Of a stretch of DNA of 64,000 nucleotides, positions 59,131 through 64,000 are shown one piece after another (positions within the stretch are counted from its first letter, which is position 1; each line of letters opens with the position of its first letter). Origin of the DNA: Calothrix sp. PCC 7716 (GTDB taxonomy: Bacteria; Cyanobacteriota; Cyanobacteriia; Cyanobacteriales; Nostocaceae); contig NZ_AP025018.1 of NCBI RefSeq assembly GCF_019977735.1, forward strand, positions 3,844,001-3,908,000, read 5' to 3'. Position numbers and translations under genes: made by a program. Under the pieces are notes generated by a model that saw only the letters and a list, made by a program, of their open reading frames with translations, was not told the DNA's origin and searched no databases.

Positions 59131-60456
59131 ATGCTTATAGACTTTACAGTCCAAAACTACCGTTCCATCAAAGAACCTGTAACGCTGAGTGCTGTTGCTC
59201 AACAACAAGGCACCCGCTCTGGAAGCCAAAACAACAAACGCAAGCGAGTTAAGTCAAATTCTGAAATAGCACCTGGATATTTGGTTGAAGGTTGGAATAT
59301 AGAGCTTTTGCCAGTTTTAGCGATTTTTGGCGCCAACGCATCAGGAAAGAGTAACGTTATTCAAGCTCTTGATTATCTACTGCTTTTGATGGTCAATGGC
59401 AACCAAGAGACATCTAGACTACAAAAAACATTTAGATATGCAAAATTAGATACTTTTAAATTAGATAATATCTCTAGTAAAAAATCTACGGTATTCGAGT
59501 TAAGAACGACGTTTAATAACGCCATCTATACCTATTCCTTAGAGATAATTCAAAGTCATATTATCTCTGAAAGCCTAGAATACGCATTAATTGATACTAA
59601 GCGTACTCGTCGTTTGTTTAGCCGAGCATGGGATGAAAATACTAAAACAAGCATATGGAAAAACGGTTCATCATTCAAAGGTCCTCATACACAACTTCAA
59701 TCAAGTATTAGAGAAAATGAACCATATATTAGTACATTAATAAAATTAAAAGTTGATATACTTGAACCTCTATTTAACTGGTTAAGAGGTCGTTTTATCG
59801 GCATTCATCTTGCAAGCGATGAATTTGACATTTTTGGCTTTATGCTAATACTACAAGATAGCGAGGAAGCTCAAAATTTCCATCATAATCTTTTTGAGCA
59901 GGCATTAAATATTGTTAAAAACTTTGATACTGGGTTATCTGGAATAAAAATAGATAGAAAGTCTCAAGAAAATACAGAGTATAAACTGTATGCATTGCAC
60001 CGCGACAATGAAGGAAAAGAAATCAGTTGGTCTTTAGATGAAGAGTCTCTTGGAACCCAGCGTTTATTTAACTTAGCTTATAGAATGCTAATAGCTCTGA
60101 AAATAGGTAGTTTGACAATTGTAGATGAGTTAGGTACAAATATTCACCCAAATATAGTCAAAAATATTATCAAACTATTTCAAAACCCAAATACAAATCC
60201 AAAACGTGCCCAGCTTATATTTACAAGCCATGATAATACTTTACAACGAAATAACTTATTACGACGTGACCAAATTTGGTTTACACAAAAGCGAGCCGAC
60301 CAAAGCACAGAATTGTATCCTCTTAGTGACTTTCATGTGCGAAACGATTTAGCAATTGACAAAGCTTATTTAGATGGTCGTTTCGGCGCCGTTCCATTTC
60401 TGCCATCTGATGAGGAAATGATTTTAAAGGGTGACGAGCTATGCCAAGAAAGTTAA
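59131..60456 (+). CDS. AAA-family ATPase (RloA/AbiLi-like)
   Basis: 441 residues, SMC/OLD-like ATPase: NYRSIKEPVTLS near the start, Walker A FGANASGKSNVIQAL (about 68), an ABC-like signature region (SLDEESLGTQRLF near 305-320), Walker B SLTIVDELGTNIHP (about 328), and HDNTLQ (sensor His). With the next gene (RloB-like, 16-base overlap) it forms an RloA/RloB or AbiL-type anti-phage pair. A collapsed copy of both lies at 62268-62640. The partner is truncated, so the system may be dead. Confidence 0.88.
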   Translation: MLIDFTVQNYRSIKEPVTLSAVAQQQGTRSGSQNNKRKRVKSNSEIAPGYLVEGWNIELLPVLAIFGANASGKSNVIQALDYLLLLMVNGNQETSRLQKTFRYAKLDTFKLDNISSKKSTVFELRTTFNNAIYTYSLEIIQSHIISESLEYALIDTKRTRRLFSRAWDENTKTSIWKNGSSFKGPHTQLQSSIRENEPYISTLIKLKVDILEPLFNWLRGRFIGIHLASDEFDIFGFMLILQDSEEAQNFHHNLFEQALNIVKNFDTGLSGIKIDRKSQENTEYKLYALHRDNEGKEISWSLDEESLGTQRLFNLAYRMLIALKIGSLTIVDELGTNIHPNIVKNIIKLFQNPNTNPKRAQLIFTSHDNTLQRNNLLRRDQIWFTQKRADQSTELYPLSDFHVRNDLAIDKAYLDGRFGAVPFLPSDEEMILKGDELCQES

Positions 60457-60845
60457 ATCGTCGTCCACCTAGTAAAGAACCTGCTCAGAAAATATTAATT
60501 GCTTGCGAGGGAAGTAAAACAGAACCTATTTATTTCGAGAGTATTCGTAACGAATTACGTTTGCGAACCTTGCAAATCATTGTACTGCGTCAAAATAAAA
60601 CTGACCCACGTGGAATAATTGAAAGACTTATAGAAGAACGAAAGCAGACGAAACAAAACCAGGAGTGGAGTAATAAAGATTCTGCATGGGCTGTTTTTGA
60701 TGGGGATGACAGCATCATTGTTGCTTCGTTGATTGGGATTTGTACTCATTGCAGCTTCATGACTCTTCTATCAAAATATTATTACCACAGAGGTGCCGCA
60801 ACTTGCCATCGAACGCTCTTGTTGGGACACAGAGGGAAATTTTAA
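60441..60845 (+). CDS. RloB-like protein, C-terminally truncated/chimeric
   Basis: 134-residue frame (MPRKLNRRPPSKEPAQKILI). The first 95 residues are RloB-like: ILIACEGSKTEPIYFESIRN, DPRGIIERLIEERKQ, DSAWAVFDGDD, the expected acidic motif of a TOPRIM-like fold. After DGDD the sequence (SIIVASLIGICTHCSFMTLL) no longer resembles RloB; the usual FELW-LLHF region is missing, so a deletion or rearrangement replaced the 3' half. Overlaps the ATPase gene by 16 bases. Probably non-functional. Confidence 0.7.
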   Translation: MPRKLNRRPPSKEPAQKILIACEGSKTEPIYFESIRNELRLRTLQIIVLRQNKTDPRGIIERLIEERKQTKQNQEWSNKDSAWAVFDGDDSIIVASLIGICTHCSFMTLLSKYYYHRGAATCHRTLLLGHRGKF

Positions 60846-60888
60846 ATTGGCTCCTAATGCATTACAATTAAACTAATTTATGAATAAT

Positions 60889-61842
60889 TCAACAATAAAT
60901 ATATTCTATAATCTTTTTGATGAACTGAGATAGCGTGTTTATTTTTCTCTCTTCGGACTGGGAGAGTTGCCGCAGGCTTTCCTGTGTGATTTGCTCAAGG
61001 GTATCTGCTTGGGTCAAATTATGGAGATGGTTAATACCTTCATAAACACCTTCTAAAATCAATGCTCGACTATTTGTTTTAACCTCATATCCTATTAATT
61101 CTAATGTTTGTTGTCCTCTATCTGTTAAATTATCAGATGAACCGTTAAGTGTTCTGGCAAGTATTTCTTTGACCGCTTGTGCGTATTCAGTAACTTCTAT
61201 ATTCATGTCCGTTAATGAATCAATGGCAATTAGTTCTTTAGTGCTATCTTGGATAAAAATATTACCAATATTACCCAAAGCACTTTCCACTTCTCCAATT
61301 CCGGGAAGTTGCCAAAAAATGAATCGGTCAACGTTTCTGACAAGAAGGTCAAACACCAGTAGCTTACCTAAATCCTTAAAAAATTTTCGATCGGCGCCAT
61401 TAAGCTGTTCATCAGCACCATACCAATCTGTCAAGTTTTTCGCGGTTATGTCCCTTAAAGAGGCGCCTTCCAAGTTTTCCATTAAAAAAAATATAGGAGA
61501 AGAATCTAAATTTAAAGTGCGCTTTTCAATTAGCTCGAAATCTCGTTCGTACTCATTTTTCTGCTCTTCTTGTTTTTGAGCTTCTCGCAGGTTTCTGTTA
61601 ATGCTTTCTATTTCTGGCTTAATATATCTTATAATTTCTTCATATTGTTGATTTTCAGGACAGATAGCTTTAATTTCGGGAGTGTTTAAATCAAAGCTTT
61701 TTGCTAACAATGATAGAAATAGTTCTGAGTATGGACTATCAGGTGCTTTTAAAACTTGCTCTGTTCGTTCATCACTGATGAAATACACTCCGTCTTGTCC
61801 GTACTCCGATCTAATAACATATTCGAGGCGATTCCATCTCAT
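60889..61842 (-). CDS. Atypical protein-kinase-like protein (actin-fragmin-kinase/HipA-like)
   Basis: 317 residues. Core LGKLLVFDLLVRNVDRFIFW, then GNIGNIFIQDSTKELIAIDSL, matching the catalytic (N-x-DR), Gly/Asn (GN-x-GN) and metal (ID) motifs of actin-fragmin-kinase- and HipA-type kinases. A preceding coiled, charged part (YIKPEIESINRNLREAQKQEEQKNEYERD) and GASLRDIT complete the N-lobe. Substrate unknown. It sits between the truncated RloB gene and its collapsed duplicate; a small divergent gene (61938) may be its partner. Confidence 0.7.
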   Translation of the reverse strand: MRWNRLEYVIRSEYGQDGVYFISDERTEQVLKAPDSPYSELFLSLLAKSFDLNTPEIKAICPENQQYEEIIRYIKPEIESINRNLREAQKQEEQKNEYERDFELIEKRTLNLDSSPIFFLMENLEGASLRDITAKNLTDWYGADEQLNGADRKFFKDLGKLLVFDLLVRNVDRFIFWQLPGIGEVESALGNIGNIFIQDSTKELIAIDSLTDMNIEVTEYAQAVKEILARTLNGSSDNLTDRGQQTLELIGYEVKTNSRALILEGVYEGINHLHNLTQADTLEQITQESLRQLSQSEERKINTLSQFIKKIIEYIYC

Positions 61843-61937
61843 TCGTAATACTACCCACTAAAAAAAACAGTTCCAAAGTAATTTCTGTGCTAACCTAGAG
61901 TTATAATTCAAGGATAAAAACTCTTCTATTATATAGT

Positions 61938-62180
61938 ATGGAAAGCAAAACTAAGCACGATATAAACCGTTTGATAAAATTTGTAGAACTGGCAACTCCA
62001 GATTCACTTAACATTGCGGAAGCTATTCTAAGAAACAACCATAAAATAGATATTCCAGAACTTCAAAGTTTACGCGAAGCTCTCTACCTAAGCCTAAACG
62101 ATAAGAAAAATGATTGGCTTTCTGATAATGTTGTAAAAATTAAAACAAGAATTATAGCTTCTTTAGTACAAAAAATTTAA
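61938..62180 (+). CDS. Small unknown protein (80 aa), divergent from the atypical kinase
   Basis: Helical, charged 80-residue protein (MESKTKHDINRLIKFVELAT, LNIAEAILRNNHKIDIPELQ, LREALYLSLNDKKNDWLSDN). No family recognised. The spacer of 95 bases to the divergent kinase gene suggests shared control. It could be an immunity or adaptor protein, which is speculation. Confidence 0.5.
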   Translation: MESKTKHDINRLIKFVELATPDSLNIAEAILRNNHKIDIPELQSLREALYLSLNDKKNDWLSDNVVKIKTRIIASLVQKI

Positions 62181-62837
62181 GTTATCAATAAAGTTCCTAC
62201 AGAAGCAAAATAAGGCAAGCTTAAGTGAGTGCAAATTTTGCGGGCGCCTGCCTTTAACTGATTAATACAGTCCAAAATTACCATTCCATCAAAGAATCTG
62301 TAACGCTAAGTGCTGTTGCTCAACGCTTAAGAAGGCGCCCACTCTCAAAGCCAAGGCAACAAATGCAAGCGAGTTAAGTCAAATTTTGAAATAGCACCTG
62401 GATATTTGGTTGAAGGTTGGGATATCGAGCTTTTGCCAGTTTTAGCTATTTTTGGCGCCGTTCCATTTCTCCCATCTCATGAAGAAATGATTTTAAAGGG
62501 TGACGAGTTATGCCAAGAAAGTTAAATCGTCGTCCACCTAGTAGAGAACCTGCTCAAAAAATTTTAATTGCTTGTGAGGGAAGTAAAACAGAACCTATCC
62601 CTGCTTGAAAGTCTTCGTAACGAATTACGTTTGCGAACCTTTTATGTATTCCCCAAGAGAATAAAAACTCTACTATTATATACTTATTTTAAGCCGTTTT
62701 TAGTATACTATCAATATTTCCATACTTCCACAAAAGACAATTAGAAAATAATATAACTAAATTAACTCAATAATATCTCCAAATTGTACTCAAGTCGCCG
62801 CAGTGTTTGATGAAAGTGTAGAGTTCAACAAACACCA
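62181..62837. other. Region of the collapsed RloA/RloB copy
   Basis: Contains the remnant at 62268-62640. The rest (62641-62837) is AT-rich with no gene and leads to the secreted protein. Confidence 0.65.
62268..62640 (+). pseudogene. Collapsed duplicate of the AAA-ATPase/RloB-like pair
   Basis: ACAGTCCAAAATTACCATTC onward matches the ATPase gene from about 59145 to GGCGCC at 59330, then jumps at the same hexamer to match 60385 onward (GGCGCCGTTCCATTTCT), the end of the ATPase gene and the start of RloB (GCCAAGAAAGTTAAATCGTC), to about 60580. The missing piece is about 1055 bases. Frameshifts and stops occur. A non-functional relic of a tandem copy. Confidence 0.9.
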
Positions 62838-63302
62838 ATGTTAAATCAAACACTCAAGACCAAAGTATTTGCAACACTAACTGCCCTGACTGCTACCTTT
62901 TTTCTTGCACCTACCGCAGTTCGTGCTGATAATAGCCGATATGTCAATGATATTGGGCGCCAACTAGCACGAGCTGCAACTGCTGCTGGTTTAGGTGGTT
63001 ATACGAGAACTCACAAACCTTTTATAGATTTACTCACTCACGATCGTTCCCACTATATAACACTGAATCTGCGTGCAGGTACATCAAACGGCATAGTTGG
63101 AGTGTGCGATAGAGATTGTCGAGATTTAGATATTGCACTTCTTGATAGCTATGGAAATGTGATTGCTTCTGATTTGCAAGATGATGATATTCCTTTCATC
63201 AGGATAAATCCTAACTATAGTGGAAGATATAGAATTCGGGTTGATATGGCTAAATGCAATACTAATTCTTGTTACTACGGTATTGGTGCATTTGGTCAAT
63301 AA
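62838..63302 (+). CDS. Secreted hypothetical protein (154 aa)
   Basis: Signal peptide MLNQTLKTKVFATLTALTAT...APTAVRA with cleavage near residue 30. Mature domain of about 124 residues: GYTRTHKPFIDLLTHDRSHYITLNLRAGT, GVCDRDCRDLDIALLDSYGN, FIRINPNYSGRYRIRVDMAK, CNTNSCYYGIGAFG. The beta-rich DIALLD...YRIRV pattern resembles pre-peptidase C-terminal-type domains. Two Cys pairs suggest disulfides. Function unknown. Confidence 0.75.
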   Translation: MLNQTLKTKVFATLTALTATFFLAPTAVRADNSRYVNDIGRQLARAATAAGLGGYTRTHKPFIDLLTHDRSHYITLNLRAGTSNGIVGVCDRDCRDLDIALLDSYGNVIASDLQDDDIPFIRINPNYSGRYRIRVDMAKCNTNSCYYGIGAFGQ

Positions 63303-63682
63303 AACCCAATTATTGACATCAACGAAGGAATTTGGCACCTTTAACCTGATGGTATGGCTTGTAATTAGGTAATAATAGCTGCTTACCCTAAATAAATTCC
63401 CCACAATTAACAATTTGTGGGGAATTTCACAAAAATTTGACGCAATTTTAAGTTATGTTTTTGAGATGCTTCCCTGCGCTATCGCTCCGTTCAGCATGAC
63501 AAAATATACTTTTCAAACATCCTCTAAGTATGTAGGTTTCTTCAATCCATTTTAACTGTTGCTCAACAAAACAATCTTATATAACTCGACCGATTATAAA
63601 ACGGTAAAAGCTGACTGCCTGACAGAACTCTGAAAACAAGCGTAAAATCAGGGAATTCAATAAAAGGGTTAAGAAACATGAG
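63303..63682. other. Intergenic region with repeats and IS left end
   Basis: An interspersed repeat (GATGCTTCCCTGCGCTATCG, about 63461-63500) follows a CCCCACAAT...ATTTGTGGGG hairpin (63400-63423) that can terminate the secreted-protein message. From about 63600 the sequence should include the left end of the transposase element; I cannot identify its inverted repeat without the other end. Confidence 0.55.
63399..63424 (+). terminator. Possible terminator hairpin
   Basis: TTCCCCACAA (63399-63408) pairs with TTGTGGGGAA (63415-63424) around a short loop TTAACA. A short T-stretch follows (TTTCAC). It lies about 100 bases after the secreted-protein stop. Confidence 0.6.
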
Positions 63683-64000
63683 ATGGTAAAGTTACCAGAC
63701 TTATACCAAGCGTGCATCATGTCGAACTCAACCCAACTCTATGGTCAGGTATTTGGATACTTACGTCAATACAGTAATTACTGTGACTTACGTCACTTAA
63801 AAACTTTAGCCTGGATGATTAATGGATTAATATATAGTGGGCAGTTAAGCTTGAGTGCGTGGGAACCCTACGTACAAAGTAATGCAGAACAAGCCCAAAG
63901 TTACGAACGTAGGTGGCGTAGATTTCTTGAAAATAGTAGGGTTTGCGTCGAGAAGTTGTATTTACCATTGGCGATGGCAGCACTAAAAGATTGGCATAAT
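63683..64000 (+). CDS. Transposase, N-terminal part (cut by window end)
   Basis: ATG 63683 opens a frame to the window edge: MVKLPDLYQACIMSNSTQLY, then LRQYSNYCDLRHLKTLAWMI, SLSAWEPYVQSNAEQAQSYE and RRWRRFLENSRVCVEKLYLP. The pattern (LRHLKTLAWMI, A-x-x-x-ERR-x-RR-F) fits the N-terminal region of cyanobacterial IS4/IS701-type transposases. The DDE residues would lie beyond the window. Confidence 0.7.
   Translation, partial: MVKLPDLYQACIMSNSTQLYGQVFGYLRQYSNYCDLRHLKTLAWMINGLIYSGQLSLSAWEPYVQSNAEQAQSYERRWRRFLENSRVCVEKLYLPLAMAALKDWHN

Larger units (their letters stand above)
1..64000. repeat. Genome-wide highly iterated palindrome GGCGCC
   Basis: The hexamer GGCGCC occurs about 110 times across the window by manual count, inside genes and between them, on average every 580 bases. 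With G and C each near 19 percent about 3 copies are expected. The cyanobacterial HIP1 octamer GCGATCGC was not seen. Copies lie in all codon frames, in terminator loops (48420, 48619) and at a deletion junction (62453). It looks like the local equivalent of HIP1. Confidence 0.9.

Overview
The window is chromosomal DNA of a filamentous, probably heterocyst-forming cyanobacterium (Nostocales type). It has low GC and carries phycobilisome-family proteins with a bilin lyase, Ycf46 and Ycf35 (DUF1257) homologues, GUN4, DUF928, a fibrillin-like protein, CHASE2 and giant Ser/Thr-His kinases, pentapeptide/RTX proteins and a dense set of short palindromic repeats. Instead of the usual cyanobacterial HIP1 octamer (GCGATCGC, not seen here), the hexamer GGCGCC is strongly over-represented (about 110 copies by hand count, against roughly 3 expected for this composition).

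Layout. 1-4.7 kb: two translationally coupled sensor kinases (the first cut by the window edge) and a DUF928 secreted protein, all minus strand. 4.9-6 kb: a PotC-like permease and a Cys-rich small protein. 6.3-10.5 kb: a plus-strand photosynthesis-accessory group (fibrillin-like, phycobiliprotein-like, CpeS-type lyase, CpcD-like linker). 10.6-16.5 kb: MlaE-type permease, DUF4870 membrane protein, orphan Phd/YefM antitoxin, Uma2 nuclease-like protein, LRV-repeat protein, GH13 alpha-amylase. 16.7-22.4 kb: HigBA, acetyltransferases, a methyltransferase, an unassigned toxin-antitoxin-like pair, DUF4336, DUF3303 and a TetR regulator. 22.4-28 kb: SF2 helicase, metallophosphoesterase, Ycf46-like ATPase with two tandem DUF1257 proteins. 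28-33 kb: gene debris, WD40 and GUN4 proteins sharing an N-terminal tag, a histidine phosphatase, and a lipid-kinase/DUF7477 fusion. 33-39.4 kb: lysozyme-like protein, secreted protein, and a gene apparently split by an IS66-type transposase that is fused in frame to the downstream half. 40-46.5 kb: a 1893-residue hybrid Ser/Thr-His kinase with its response regulator. 46.5-50 kb: HEAT-repeat protein and thrS. 50-54 kb: two RTX proteins with a shared upstream promoter block. 54.7-58.9 kb: a conserved unknown, a ferritin-like protein, a response regulator and a VOC protein. 59-62.7 kb: an AAA/RloB defence-like pair, an atypical kinase, and a collapsed second copy of the pair. 62.8-64 kb: a secreted protein and a transposase cut by the window edge.

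The most striking system is the thrS leader (about 48.25-48.68 kb). Two successive threonine-codon-rich leader peptides are each followed by an antiterminator and an intrinsic terminator that share one strand. This is the architecture of classical ribosome-mediated attenuation, duplicated in tandem before an editing-domain-less threonyl-tRNA synthetase. A Zur-like half-site overlaps the first leader start.

All functions are read from sequence patterns and family memory; no database search was run.
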